64,000 nucleotides of DNA from Rhodovulum kholense (lineage in GTDB: Bacteria > Pseudomonadota > Alphaproteobacteria > Rhodobacterales > Rhodobacteraceae): the NCBI RefSeq assembly GCF_003053725.1, contig NZ_QAYC01000001.1, positions 372,001-436,000 of the forward strand, in the 5' to 3' direction. Numbering within the stretch: the stretch's first letter is position 1; each line of letters begins with the position of its first letter. Positions 45,897 through 55,503 of this stretch are shown here, in pieces. The translations under genes were made by a program, and so were the position numbers. The notes beneath the pieces are model-generated. The model was not told the origin of the DNA, made no database searches, and saw nothing but the letters and a program-made list of their open reading frames with translations.

Positions 45897-48545
45897 TTGA
45901 CCGAGGACCGCACGCCCGAGACCGGCCTTGCCGGCACCTGGGCCCGCCTGCGCGCGGGCTTTCCCTATCTCCTGGCCGCCGGCCTCTTCGTCCTGGGGCT
46001 GGTGGCGCTTTACAAGCTGCTGGCGGCTGTCAATTTCGCCGATGTGGTGGCGCAGGTCCGCGCCACGCCCTGGTCGACGGTGGGTCTGGCGCTGGCGGCG
46101 ACGGCGGCCAGCTATATCTCGCTGGTGGGCTATGACTGGTCGGCGCTGCGCTTCATCGGCAAGCCGCTGAAGTTTCCCGTGGTGCTGGCGGGCGGGTTCA
46201 TGGCCTATGCCTTCGGCAACACCATCGGGCTGTCGGCGGTGTCGGGCGGGGCGGTGCGCTGGCGGGTCTATTCGGCGCTGGGGCTCGACGGCTACGACGT
46301 GGCCGCGGTCTCGACCTTCGCTGCGGTGTCGTTCGGGGTGGCGGCGACGGTGGTCGGGCTGGGCGCGCTGGCGGTCCATCCGGGCGCGCTGGCTGCGGTG
46401 CTGCCGCTTGCGCCCGGCACGGTCCGCATGCTGGCGCTGGCCGGTGTGGCGCTGATCGCGCTGCCGCTTTTGTGGGCCTCGCTGCGGCAAGGCTGCGTGA
46501 AGCTCGGCCGCTTCACCCTGCGCGCGCCGGCGCCGGGGGATCTGGCGGCGCAGATCGTCTTTTGCCTGGGCGATATCGGCTTCGCCGCCGCGACGCTTTA
46601 TCTGCTGATGCCGGCGAACGATCTGGGCTTTGCCACCTTCCTCGCGCTCTTTGCCGCCGCGACCATGGCCGGGGTGCTGAGCCATGTGCCGGGCGGCGTC
46701 GGTGTCTTCGAGGCGGTGATGATCGCCGCGATGCCGGCCTCGGCCCCGGTCGAGGCGGTGGCGGCCTCGCTTTTGCTTTACCGGCTGATCTATTTCCTCG
46801 TGCCGTTCAGCGTGGCCCTGCTGGCGCTGGCCAGCTACGAGCTGTTCCGCTCGGCCGGCGCGCATCTGCCGCGTGGCCAGTGGGGGCGGGCGGTCGCGGC
46901 CGCCGATCCGGGCTTTCGCGCGGTCGAGGGGATCGCACCCCTGGTGCTGGGCACGATGATCCTGGGCGCCGGGCTCTGGATGAGCGTCTCGTCGATCCTG
47001 CCGCCCACGACCGAGGCCGCCCGCGCCGCCGAGGCGCTGTTCCCGCTGCCCTTCATCGAAGGCTCGGCCCTGGCCTCGAGCGTGATCGGGGCGGCGCTGG
47101 TGCTGCTGTCCTTCGGGGTGATGCGCCGCGCGCTGGCGGCTTTCTGGCTGGCGCTGGTGGTGATGGAGACCGGCGCGGCGGTGGCGCTGATCCAGGGCGT
47201 CGATCTGGACCGGGCGGTGTTTCTTGCGGCGGGCGCGCTGTTGTTGCTGCCGTTCCGCCATGCCTTCCACCGCCACACCATGCTGAGCCACGCGACGCTG
47301 ACGCCCGCCTGGGTCGCGCTGATCGTGGCGCTGATCGCGGGCTTCGGCTTCGTGCTGTTCTTCGCCCATAAGCAGACCCCTTATGCGCATGAGCTCTGGT
47401 GGCAGTTCGCGGTCAACGAACGCGCGCCGCGCGCGCTGAGGGCGGTTCTGCTGGGCAGTCTCGTGCTGGGGCTCGGGGCGCTTCTGATGCTGTTGCGCGC
47501 GCCCCGCGTGGTGCCCGACCCGCCCGATGCCGAGGATCTGGCCGCCGCGGCGCGGATCGCGGGGGGCGGCGACAACCCCGATGCGGGCTTTGCGCTGACC
47601 GGCGACAAGTCGATCCTCGTCTCGGACGATGGCCGCGCCTTCGTGATGTTCGCGGTCTCGGGCCGGTCCTGGATCGCCTATGGCGGCCCGGTCGGCCCCG
47701 CCGACGCCGCCGAGGACGTGGCCTTCGCCTTCGTCGACGCGGCCCGGCGCGAGGGCGCGCGCCCGGCCTTCTACGAGGTCCGCGCGGCCGATGTGCCGAT
47801 CATGCTGGATCTTGGGCTGTCGCTGCACAAGATGGGCGAGGAGGCGGTCGTCGATCTCACCCGGTTCTCGCTGGAAGGCTCGGCGCGCAAGAAGCTCAGG
47901 ACGACCCATTCGCGGGCGCTGCGCGACGGGCTGTCGCTCGACTGGACCCAACCGCCCCACGCGGCCCCGCTTCTGGCCGAGCTGGGCGCCGTGTCGGATG
48001 CCTGGCTTGCGGCCAAACGCGCCCATGAAAAGGGGTTCTCGGTCGGGCGGTTCGATCCGGGCTGGCTGAACCGCTGGCCGGTGGCGACGGTGCGCCACGA
48101 GGGCCGGGTCGTGGCCTTTGCCAATGTGCTGGTCACCGACAGCCGGACCCAGGCCAGCATCGACCTGATGCGCCAGGTCGAGACCGCGCCGCCCGGCACG
48201 ATGGAGTTTCTCTTCACCGCGCTGATGCTGCGGCTGAAGGACGAGGGCTATGGCGCCTTCTCGCTGGGCATGGCGCCGCTGTCGGGGCTGAGCCCGGAAC
48301 GCAGCCGCAGGCTGTGGGACCGGTTCGGCGCGTTGATCTACCGGCACGGTCGGAGCTTTTACAATTTCGAAGGCCTGCGCGCCTTCAAGGCCAAGTTCGA
48401 CCCCGACTGGCGGCCGCGCTATCTGGCGGCGCCTTCGGCGCTGCCGCCCTTGCTGACGCTGGCCGATGCCGCGCGGCTGATTGGCGGGCGTGCCGACCGG
48501 CGCAGCGCCGAGCGGCGCGGCAGCGACCGCCGGTACGAGGCCTGA
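45897..48545 (+). CDS. mprF: MprF-like phosphatidylglycerol aminoacyltransferase/flippase
   Basis: An 882-residue membrane protein. The N-terminal 550 residues hold about 13 to 14 hydrophobic segments of the flippase (LPG_synthase_TM) domain, including the GNTIGLSAVSGGAVRWRVY and HVPGGVGVFEAVM motifs; the C-terminal 320 residues are the soluble DUF2156 transferase domain (YGGPVGP, RKKLRTTHSRA, LFTALMLRLKDEGYGAFSLG). It transfers an amino acid (Lys or Ala) from tRNA to phosphatidylglycerol and flips it, lowering surface charge. The start is TTG at 45897, after GGGAGCAAGG; no ATG or GTG fits in frame nearby. Confidence 0.9.
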   Translation: MTEDRTPETGLAGTWARLRAGFPYLLAAGLFVLGLVALYKLLAAVNFADVVAQVRATPWSTVGLALAATAASYISLVGYDWSALRFIGKPLKFPVVLAGGFMAYAFGNTIGLSAVSGGAVRWRVYSALGLDGYDVAAVSTFAAVSFGVAATVVGLGALAVHPGALAAVLPLAPGTVRMLALAGVALIALPLLWASLRQGCVKLGRFTLRAPAPGDLAAQIVFCLGDIGFAAATLYLLMPANDLGFATFLALFAAATMAGVLSHVPGGVGVFEAVMIAAMPASAPVEAVAASLLLYRLIYFLVPFSVALLALASYELFRSAGAHLPRGQWGRAVAAADPGFRAVEGIAPLVLGTMILGAGLWMSVSSILPPTTEAARAAEALFPLPFIEGSALASSVIGAALVLLSFGVMRRALAAFWLALVVMETGAAVALIQGVDLDRAVFLAAGALLLLPFRHAFHRHTMLSHATLTPAWVALIVALIAGFGFVLFFAHKQTPYAHELWWQFAVNERAPRALRAVLLGSLVLGLGALLMLLRAPRVVPDPPDAEDLAAAARIAGGGDNPDAGFALTGDKSILVSDDGRAFVMFAVSGRSWIAYGGPVGPADAAEDVAFAFVDAARREGARPAFYEVRAADVPIMLDLGLSLHKMGEEAVVDLTRFSLEGSARKKLRTTHSRALRDGLSLDWTQPPHAAPLLAELGAVSDAWLAAKRAHEKGFSVGRFDPGWLNRWPVATVRHEGRVVAFANVLVTDSRTQASIDLMRQVETAPPGTMEFLFTALMLRLKDEGYGAFSLGMAPLSGLSPERSRRLWDRFGALIYRHGRSFYNFEGLRAFKAKFDPDWRPRYLAAPSALPPLLTLADAARLIGGRADRRSAERRGSDRRYEA

Positions 48546-48582
48546 GGCGCGTCCGGCAGGACATCTTCCAGCAGCCCGGAGG

Positions 48583-48602
48583 ACCTTCCCCTTGGGGAAG
48601 GT
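48583..48602 (+). terminator. Hairpin after mprF
   Basis: ACCTTCCCC-TT-GGGGAAGGT is a perfect 9-bp inverted repeat 38 bases after the mprF stop (a tight loop, so the stem would open by a few pairs), followed by TCGATTC. A likely terminator. Confidence 0.6.
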
Positions 48603-48678
48603 TCGATTCGGGACGGCCCCGGACGCCGCTCGGGTGGCATTCCATTTCAGCACATGGCACCAGACTGATCGAATTTAA

Positions 48679-48688
48679 GGCAATTGCC
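48679..48688. promoter_or_regulatory. Palindrome before the second peptide importer
   Basis: GGCAATTGCC is a perfect 10-bp palindrome in an AT-richer patch 117 bases before the binding-protein start. It might be an operator or part of the promoter; not supported beyond symmetry. Confidence 0.25.
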
Positions 48689-48804
48689 GGTTTTGGGGGC
48701 TGAATCCCGCCCCCTTGCGCCTGCCGTCCCGGACCCTCTCGGGCACAGTGGCCCCGGGACAGGGCGGCGGGGACCGCCCTTGGAACGCAACAAGGAGGTC
48801 CAAG

Positions 48805-50406
48805 GTGCTTGGAATAAAAAGAAGTTTCTCTGCGCTGATGCTGACGGCCGGGCTGCTTTCGGCGCAGACGGCGCTGGCGCAGGGCACGCTGCGCATCGGC
48901 ATGACCGCGGCCGATATCCCGCTGACCACCGGCCAGACCGACCAGGGCGGCGAGGGCATGCGGTTCATGGGCTACACGGTCTATGACTCGCTCATCGAGT
49001 GGGACCTGACCTCGGCCGACAAGCCCTCGACCCTGATCCCGGGGCTGGCCACCGAATGGGCGGTCGATGCCGAGGACAAGACCAAGTGGATCTTCAAGAT
49101 CCGCGAGGGCGTCAAGTTTCATGACGGGTCGGACTTTACCGCCGAAAGCGCGGTCTGGAACCTCGACAAGCTGCTGGACGACACGTCCGAACAATACGAC
49201 CCGCGCCAGGCGGCGCAGGGCAAGTCGCGGATCCCGGCGGTCGCGAGCTACCGCGCCATCGACCCGCTGACGCTGGAAATCACCACCAAGACCCCCGACG
49301 CCACGCTGCCCTATCAACTGGCCTGGATCCTGATGTCGTCGAAGGCCAACTGGGAGGCCCATGGCAAGGACTGGGAACAGGTCGCCATGGAGCCCTCGGG
49401 CACCGGCCCCTGGAAGCTTGAGGAATTCGTGCCGCGCGAGCGCGCCGAGATGGTGCCCTTCGCCGAATACTGGGACGAGACCCGGGTGCCGAAGCTCGAC
49501 AAGATGGTGCTGATCCCGCTGCCCGAGCCCAATGCCCGCTCGGCCGCCCTTTTGTCGGGACAGGTCGACTGGATCGAGGCGCCCGCGCCCGACACCATCC
49601 CGGCGATGACCGCGAACGGCTTCGTGATCTCGTCGAATGCCTATCCGCATAACTGGACCTGGCACCTGTCGCGGCTGGAAGGGTCGCCCTGGAACGACAT
49701 CCGCGTGCGCAAGGCCGCGAACCTCGCCATCGACCGCGAGGGCATGGGCGCGCTTCTGGGCGGGCTGATGGTGCCCGCCAAGGGCTTCCTGCCGCCCGGA
49801 TCGCAATGGTTCGGCAAGCCAAGCTTCGATGTGCGCTACGACCCCGACGAGGCCAGGCGCCTGCTGGCCGAGGCGGGCTACGGCCCCGACAAGCCGCTGA
49901 AGGTCAAGGCGCTGATCTCGCCCTCGGGGTCGGGACAGATGCTGCCGCTGCCGATGAACGAATACATCCAGCAGAACCTCGCCGAGGTCGGCATCGATGT
50001 CGAGTTCATGGTGGTCGAGTGGAACCAGATGATCAATCTCTGGCGCGCGGGGGCCGCCGATCCGGCGGTCGAGGGCAGCCAGTCGATCAACTTCACCTAC
50101 TTCATCCAGGACCCGTTCACGGGGCTGATCCGGCACCTGTCCTGCGACCTGATCGCGCCGAACGGCACCAACTGGGGGCATTATTGCGACCCCGAGATGG
50201 AAGAGCTGTTCACGAAGATCCGCAACACCTTCGATCCGGCCGAACAGGATGAGGTGATGCGGCGCACGCACGAGAAATTCGTCGATGACGCGCTGTTCCT
50301 GATGGTGACCCATGACGTGGCGCCGCGCGCGATGAGCCCGAAGGTCAAGGGCTTCGTGCAGGCGCAGAACTGGTACCAGAACTTCTCGTCGATCACGATG
50401 GAGTAA
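48805..50406 (+). CDS. Peptide ABC transporter substrate-binding protein
   Basis: A 533-residue DppA/OppA-type binding protein (SBP_bac_5). The GTG start at 48805 has an excellent AAGGAGGT site at 48792-48799 and directly precedes the signal peptide (LGIKRSFSALMLTAGLLSA, cleaved after ALAQ). Mature motifs: FKIREGVKFHDGSDFTAESA, GTGPWKLEEFVPRERAE, RVRKAANLAIDREGM. It heads a seven-gene importer operon. It is not closely alike to the binding protein at 22640 in the ligand-lining parts, so a different substrate is likely. Confidence 0.93.
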   Translation: MLGIKRSFSALMLTAGLLSAQTALAQGTLRIGMTAADIPLTTGQTDQGGEGMRFMGYTVYDSLIEWDLTSADKPSTLIPGLATEWAVDAEDKTKWIFKIREGVKFHDGSDFTAESAVWNLDKLLDDTSEQYDPRQAAQGKSRIPAVASYRAIDPLTLEITTKTPDATLPYQLAWILMSSKANWEAHGKDWEQVAMEPSGTGPWKLEEFVPRERAEMVPFAEYWDETRVPKLDKMVLIPLPEPNARSAALLSGQVDWIEAPAPDTIPAMTANGFVISSNAYPHNWTWHLSRLEGSPWNDIRVRKAANLAIDREGMGALLGGLMVPAKGFLPPGSQWFGKPSFDVRYDPDEARRLLAEAGYGPDKPLKVKALISPSGSGQMLPLPMNEYIQQNLAEVGIDVEFMVVEWNQMINLWRAGAADPAVEGSQSINFTYFIQDPFTGLIRHLSCDLIAPNGTNWGHYCDPEMEELFTKIRNTFDPAEQDEVMRRTHEKFVDDALFLMVTHDVAPRAMSPKVKGFVQAQNWYQNFSSITME

Positions 50407-50427
50407 GGGCCCGTCCGGGTCCGGCGC

Positions 50428-50451
50428 CCCCGCCGCCCGCGCGCGGCGGGG
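50428..50451 (+). terminator. Hairpin between binding protein and permease genes
   Basis: CCCCGCCGC (50428-50436) and GCGGCGGGG (50443-50451) form a perfect 9-bp GC stem with a 6-base loop, 21 bases after the binding protein stop. There is no T run. Confidence 0.6.
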
Positions 50452-50476
50452 CCGTTTCCGAAGGAGAAGACCTTTC

Positions 50477-51430
50477 ATGTTCAGCTATTTTCTGAGGCGG
50501 CTGATCCTCGTGCTGCCGGTCGCGTTCGGCGTTTCGGTGATCTGCTTCCTGCTGGTCCAGATCGCGCCCGGCGACCCGCTGACCGCGATCATGCCGGTCG
50601 ATGCCACGGCCGAGGAACAGGCGGCGATGCGCGCGGCCTACGGGTTGGACCGGCCGCTGCCGGTGCAATACGCGATCTGGGTCGGCAATCTCGCGCAGGG
50701 CGACATGGGCCGGTCGATCGCGACCGGGCGCCCGGTCGCGGGCGAGGTCTTCGGCGCGGTGCAGAATTCGCTGCTGCTGGCCGTCAGCGCCGCCGTCATC
50801 GCCTTTCCCATCGGCATCTTCCTGGGCTTCCTCGCGGGCTATTTCCGCGACACCGCGCTCGACAAGGCGGTGACGGCGGTGTCGATCGCGGGCGTTTCGG
50901 TGCCGAATTACTGGCTCGGGATCGTGCTTGTCATCATCTTCTCGGTCAATCTGGGCTGGCTGCCCTCGATGGGGGCGGGGCCGGGCGGCTCGCGCGACTG
51001 GTCCTGGAACTGGGAGCATATGCGCCATCTGGTCCTGCCCGCGGTGACGCTGGCCGTCGTGCCCATCGGCATCGTCGCGCGCACCGTGCGGGCGCTGTCG
51101 GGCGACATCCTCAGCATGGATTTCGTGCAGGCGCTTTACGCCAAGGGCATGAGCCGGTTCGACGTGCTGATCCATGTCGGCCGCAATGCCGCCGCGACCG
51201 CGCTGTCGGTGATGGGGCTGCAACTGGGCTATCTGCTTGGCGGCTCGATCCTGATCGAGACCGTCTTCAACTGGCCGGGCTCGGGCTTTCTGCTGTCGAA
51301 CGCCATCTTCCAGCGCGACCTGCCGCTGTTGCAGGGCACGATCCTGGTGCTGGCGCTGTTCTTCGTCGCCATGAACCTCATCGTCGACGTGGCCCAGGCC
51401 GCCATCGACCCGCGGATCAAGAGGAGCTGA
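50477..51430 (+). CDS. Peptide ABC transporter permease, DppB type
   Basis: A 317-residue inner-membrane permease: N-terminal YFLRRLILVLPVAFGVSVICF, the LLVQIAPGDPLTA motif, and the EAA-type loop DFVQALYAKGMSRFDVL near residue 215. AAGGAGAAG lies upstream of the ATG. Confidence 0.92.
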   Translation: MFSYFLRRLILVLPVAFGVSVICFLLVQIAPGDPLTAIMPVDATAEEQAAMRAAYGLDRPLPVQYAIWVGNLAQGDMGRSIATGRPVAGEVFGAVQNSLLLAVSAAVIAFPIGIFLGFLAGYFRDTALDKAVTAVSIAGVSVPNYWLGIVLVIIFSVNLGWLPSMGAGPGGSRDWSWNWEHMRHLVLPAVTLAVVPIGIVARTVRALSGDILSMDFVQALYAKGMSRFDVLIHVGRNAAATALSVMGLQLGYLLGGSILIETVFNWPGSGFLLSNAIFQRDLPLLQGTILVLALFFVAMNLIVDVAQAAIDPRIKRS

Positions 51431-51434
51431 GCCG

Positions 51435-52319
51435 ATGGCGCTGACCGAAACCCTCGAGCCGGTTCAGACCCCAGAGGCGCGCAAGGGCTACTGGGCGGGC
51501 GTGGCGCAGCGGCTGGCCCGCGACCCGGTCTCGATGTTGTGCCTCGCGGTCGTCGCGGCGCTGATCCTGGCCGCGATCTTCGCGCCGTATCTCGGGCTGG
51601 CCGATCCCTACAAGGGCTCGATGATCGCGCGGCTCAAGCCCATCGGCACGCCCGGACATCTGCTTGGCACCGACGAACAGGGCCGCGACATGCTGGCCCG
51701 GCTGATCCATGGCGGGCGGCTGACGCTGTTCATCGGGCTGATGCCGGTGGTCTTCGCCTTCTTCATCGGCTCGGCCCTCGGCGTCGTCGCGGGCTATGTC
51801 GGCGGCAGGCTCAACACGATCATCATGCGTGTGGTCGATGTCTTCTTCGCCTTCCCCTCGGTGCTTCTGGCCATCGCCATTTCGGGCGCGCTGGGGGCGG
51901 GGATCGTCAATTCACTGGTCTCGCTGACCATCGTCTTCGTGCCGCCCATCACCCGCGTCGCCGAGGCGGTGACCTCGGGCGTCCGGAGCCTCGACTATAT
52001 CGACGCGGCGCGGGCCACAGGGGCCAGTGCGCTGACGGTGATCCGGGTCCATGTGATCGGCAACGTGCTGTCCCCGATCTTCGTCTATGCCACCTCGCTG
52101 ACCAGCGTCTGCATGATCCTCGCGGCGGGTCTCTCGTTCCTCGGGATCGGCGTCCGCCCGCCCGAGCCGGAATGGGGCCTGATGCTGAACACGCTGCGCT
52201 CGGCGATCTATGTCAATCCGTGGCTCTCGGCGCTGCCGGGGGTGATGATCTTCGTCACCTCGCTGTGCCTCAACCTGCTGAGCGACGGCGTGAGGAGTGC
52301 GATGAATGTCCGCGACTGA
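51435..52319 (+). CDS. Peptide ABC transporter permease, DppC type
   Basis: A 294-residue inner-membrane permease with the family motif HLLGTDEQGRDMLARLIHGGR near residues 74-94 and the EAA loop LDYIDAARATGASALTVI near 186-203. It starts 4 bases after the DppB-type stop; the next gene begins 14 bases inside its 3' end. Confidence 0.92.
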   Translation: MALTETLEPVQTPEARKGYWAGVAQRLARDPVSMLCLAVVAALILAAIFAPYLGLADPYKGSMIARLKPIGTPGHLLGTDEQGRDMLARLIHGGRLTLFIGLMPVVFAFFIGSALGVVAGYVGGRLNTIIMRVVDVFFAFPSVLLAIAISGALGAGIVNSLVSLTIVFVPPITRVAEAVTSGVRSLDYIDAARATGASALTVIRVHVIGNVLSPIFVYATSLTSVCMILAAGLSFLGIGVRPPEPEWGLMLNTLRSAIYVNPWLSALPGVMIFVTSLCLNLLSDGVRSAMNVRD

Positions 52320-53346
52320 GCTTTACGACCGGCTGCCCGACCGGGGCGGCCCGGGCCAGCCGCTGCTGACGGTGCGGGGCCTGAGGAAATACTTTCCGAT
52401 CCGGGGCGGCATCCTCGGGCGCACCCGCGCGATGGTGCAGGCGGTCGATGGCGTGTCCTTCGAGGTCCGCAAGGGCGAGACGCTGGGCATCGTCGGCGAA
52501 TCCGGCTGCGGCAAATCCACCACGGCGCGGCTGGCGGTCGGGCTGATCGAGCGCGACGAGGGCGATATCATCTTCGACGGCGACGCGCTGGGCGACACGC
52601 TGAGCCTGCGCGAGCTGCGCCGCGGCATCCAGATGGTGTTTCAGGACAGCTATGCCTCGCTGAACCCGCGGCTGACCATCGAGGAGTCGGTGGCCTTCGG
52701 CGCCCGGGTGCAGGGCCTTTCGGACCCGATGGGACGCGCGCACGGGCTGCTGGCGCGGGTGGGGCTTGATCCTGCGCGCTTTGCCCAGCGTTATCCGCAC
52801 GAGCTGTCGGGCGGCCAGCGCCAGCGGGTGAACATCGCCCGGGCGCTGGCGATGTCGCCCCGGCTGGTGGTGCTGGACGAGGCGGTCTCGGCGCTGGACA
52901 AGTCGGTCGAGGCGCAGGTGCTGAACCTGCTGTCCGATCTGCGCGCCGAATTCGGGCTGACCTATATCTTCATCAGCCATGATCTGAACGTGGTGCGCTA
53001 TATCTCGGACCGGGTGCTGGTGATGTATCTGGGCGAGGTGGTCGAGGTCGCGCCGGTCGATGCGATCTGGGCGCGGCAGGCCCATCCCTACACCCGCTCG
53101 CTGTTCTCGGCGATGCCCTCGATGGACCCGGACAACCGGACCGAGGAACCGCCCCTGACCGGCGATCCGCCGAACCCCATCGACCCGCCCGAGGGCTGCC
53201 GGTTTCACACCCGCTGTCCCTTCGCGGCGACGCTGTGCGGGCGCAAGGTGCCCAAGCTTCGCAAGATCGGCGCGGATGGCCACCTGGCCGCCTGCCACCT
53301 GCATGACCCTGCGTCCGGCCATCCCAAGGCGGGGAAGATCGCATGA
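52306..53346 (+). CDS. Peptide ABC transporter ATPase, DppF type
   Basis: A 346-residue ATPase: Walker A GESGCGKST near residues 64-72, signature [15 protein letters not shown] near 167-181, Walker [13 protein letters not shown], and the C-terminal oligopeptide domain with four Cys (EGCRFHTRCPFAATLC and CHLH) often binding a 4Fe-4S cluster in DppD/DppF (family knowledge). The order ATPase F before D is swapped relative to E. coli dpp. Confidence 0.92.
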   Translation: MSATELYDRLPDRGGPGQPLLTVRGLRKYFPIRGGILGRTRAMVQAVDGVSFEVRKGETLGIVGESGCGKSTTARLAVGLIERDEGDIIFDGDALGDTLSLRELRRGIQMVFQDSYASLNPRLTIEESVAFGARVQGLSDPMGRAHGLLARVGLDPARFAQRYPHELSGGQRQRVNIARALAMSPRLVVLDEAVSALDKSVEAQVLNLLSDLRAEFGLTYIFISHDLNVVRYISDRVLVMYLGEVVEVAPVDAIWARQAHPYTRSLFSAMPSMDPDNRTEEPPLTGDPPNPIDPPEGCRFHTRCPFAATLCGRKVPKLRKIGADGHLAACHLHDPASGHPKAGKIA

Positions 53347-54323
53347 CCGACAAGCTGCTTGAAATCGACCATCTGACGGTACGCTTCAAGGGCGCGCGGA
53401 CGGTCCATGCCATCAACGACCTGTCGCTGTCGCTGGGGCCGGGCGAGACGCTGGCGCTGCTGGGCGAAAGCGGCTCGGGGAAAAGCGTGACGCTGAAGGC
53501 GCTGTTGCGGCTTCTGCCGCCGAAACGGACCGAGATCGAGGGCGACATTCGCGTCGGGGGCACCGACATCCTGCGGCTTTCCGGCCGGTCGCTGCAGCGC
53601 TATCGCGGCGGCGACGTGTCGATGGTGTTTCAGGAACCGGCGCTGGCGCTCGACCCGGTCTATACGGTCGGCGCCCAGATCGCCGAGACGGTGATGCGTC
53701 ACAAGGGCGTCAGCCGGTCCGAGGCGATGGAGGTCGCGCTCGACATGCTCAAGCGCGTGAAGATTCCGTCGCCCGAGCGGCGGCTGCAGAACTATCCGCA
53801 CGAGCTGTCGGGCGGCATGCGCCAGCGGGTGATGATCGCGCTGGCTCTGGCCTGCCGTCCGCGGCTTTTGCTGGCCGACGAGCCGACAACGGCCCTTGAC
53901 GCCACCGTCCAGATCCAGATTCTGCTTTTGTTGCGCGAGCTTCAGAAGGAATTCGGAATGGGGGTGATCTTCGTCACCCACGATATCGGCGTGGCGGTGG
54001 AAATCTCGGAACGGATCGCGGTGATGTATGCCGGCCAGATCGTCGAGGAGGGCACCACCCGCGAGATCATCAAGGACCCGCGTCACCCCTATACGCGCGG
54101 TCTTCTGGCGGCAAACCTGCACGATGTGGCACGGGGAGAGCGGCTGGCCGCGATCCCGGGCGCGCCGCCCGCGCTGGAAACCCGGCCTGCCTCCTGTTCC
54201 TTCGCGCCGCGCTGTGCGCTGGCCGGACCCGATTGCCGGGCCGGGCTGCCGCCTGTCGTGACCCCTGCGCCGCGGCGCCGCGTGGCCTGTCTGCGCGCCG
54301 ACGAGGCCGTTCCTGCCGAGTGA
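53343..54323 (+). CDS. Peptide ABC transporter ATPase, DppD type
   Basis: A 326-residue ATPase: Walker [10 protein letters not shown] near residues 41-49, signature [15 protein letters not shown] near 156-170, Walker [13 protein letters not shown], and the C-terminal Cys-containing oligopeptide domain ([16 protein letters not shown]). The start overlaps the previous stop by 4 bases (ATGA). Confidence 0.92.
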   Translation: MTDKLLEIDHLTVRFKGARTVHAINDLSLSLGPGETLALLGESGSGKSVTLKALLRLLPPKRTEIEGDIRVGGTDILRLSGRSLQRYRGGDVSMVFQEPALALDPVYTVGAQIAETVMRHKGVSRSEAMEVALDMLKRVKIPSPERRLQNYPHELSGGMRQRVMIALALACRPRLLLADEPTTALDATVQIQILLLLRELQKEFGMGVIFVTHDIGVAVEISERIAVMYAGQIVEEGTTREIIKDPRHPYTRGLLAANLHDVARGERLAAIPGAPPALETRPASCSFAPRCALAGPDCRAGLPPVVTPAPRRRVACLRADEAVPAE

Positions 54324-54327
54324 CCGG

Positions 54328-55503
54328 ATGCTGATCGAAGAAGATGCCTATCATGCCTTCATGCCCTATCCCGCCGTGCCGGTGGACAATGCCCCCCATG
54401 GGCCGCTGTCCGGGCTGACGCTGGCGGTCAAGGATCTGTTCGATGTCCGGGGCTATCGCACCGGCTGCGGCTGTCCGCTGAAACTGGCCGCGAGCCCCGA
54501 GGCCGAGACCACGGCCCCGGCCGTCCGGCGGCTGCTGGAGGCGGGGGCGCGCTTCGTCGGCAAGACCCATACTGACGAGCTGGCCTGGGCGCTTTACGGC
54601 ATGAACCCGCATTTCGGCACCCCGGTGAACCCGAAGGCCCCCGACCGCATCCCGGGCGGGTCCTCGTCGGGCTCGGCCGTCGCCGTCGCGGCGGGGCTGG
54701 CCGATATCGCGCTTGGCACCGATACCGGCGGATCGGTCCGGGCCCCGGCAAGTTTTTGCGGCACCTGGGGGCTTCGACCGACCCATGACCGGGTGCCGCT
54801 GGCGGGCGCGATGGCGCTGGCACCCAGCTACGACACCGCCGGGCTGTTCGCGCGGGACGGCGCGACGCTTCTGGCCGCGGCCGGGGCGCTGATGGACCCC
54901 GACCCGGTGCCGCTGCCCGAGATACCCGACCTGCTCTGGCCCGCCGACATGGTGGCCCAGCTTGACGAGGCGCCGCGCGCGGTGCTGGAGGCGGCCTTCG
55001 GCACCATGCCCTCGCGCGAGGTCGAGGTTTATCCCGAGGGCGCGGACGCGGCCTATGCCGCCTACCGGGTGACCAACGGCGCCGAGGCGCGCGAGACGGT
55101 TCTGCCGTTCATCCGCCGCTCGGGCATGCCGCTGGCGCGCGGCATCGACGGGCGCGTGGCGGCGGCCGCCGCGCTGGAGGAGGCCGAGATCGACAAGGCC
55201 CGCGCCACCCGTCATGCCTTTGCCGCCCATCTCGAGGAACTGCTGGTCGATGCCGTCCTGCTGGCGCCCGCGGTCCATGCGGCCCCCTTCGCGCTTGACG
55301 CGCCGGACGAGGTCTTGGAGGGCTTCCGCCATGACGCGATGCGGCTTCTGTGCGTCGCGGGGCTGGCCGGGCTGCCGCAGGTGGTGCTGCCTGCGGGCAT
55401 GGTCGAGGGCGCGCCTTACGGGGTGTCGCTGATCGGGCCGCGCGGGTCGGACCTGTCGCTGGTCGCGCTGGCCCGGCGGCTGGCGCCCGAGCCGCATCCA
55501 TGA
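54328..55503 (+). CDS. Amidase (amidase signature family)
   Basis: A 391-residue Ser-cisSer-Lys hydrolase. Seen: catalytic Lys35 in LAVKDLFDV, the Gly/Ser loop PGGSSSGSAVAVAAG near residues 109-123, and the nucleophile Ser136 in TDTGGSVRAPAS. It has no signal peptide, so it hydrolyses an amide in the cytoplasm. Position after the importer ATPases and before a RidA-family gene with tight spacing suggests it deamidates or cleaves the imported compound. The family is broad (GatA, AtzF, indoleacetamide hydrolase types); the exact substrate is unknown. Confidence 0.88.
   Translation: MLIEEDAYHAFMPYPAVPVDNAPHGPLSGLTLAVKDLFDVRGYRTGCGCPLKLAASPEAETTAPAVRRLLEAGARFVGKTHTDELAWALYGMNPHFGTPVNPKAPDRIPGGSSSGSAVAVAAGLADIALGTDTGGSVRAPASFCGTWGLRPTHDRVPLAGAMALAPSYDTAGLFARDGATLLAAAGALMDPDPVPLPEIPDLLWPADMVAQLDEAPRAVLEAAFGTMPSREVEVYPEGADAAYAAYRVTNGAEARETVLPFIRRSGMPLARGIDGRVAAAAALEEAEIDKARATRHAFAAHLEELLVDAVLLAPAVHAAPFALDAPDEVLEGFRHDAMRLLCVAGLAGLPQVVLPAGMVEGAPYGVSLIGPRGSDLSLVALARRLAPEPHP

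Noticed and set aside
45687..48653. A 988-codon minus-strand open frame opposite mprF
   Set aside because: Extremely rich in Arg, Gln and His with no domain; it is the antisense of a clear MprF protein.
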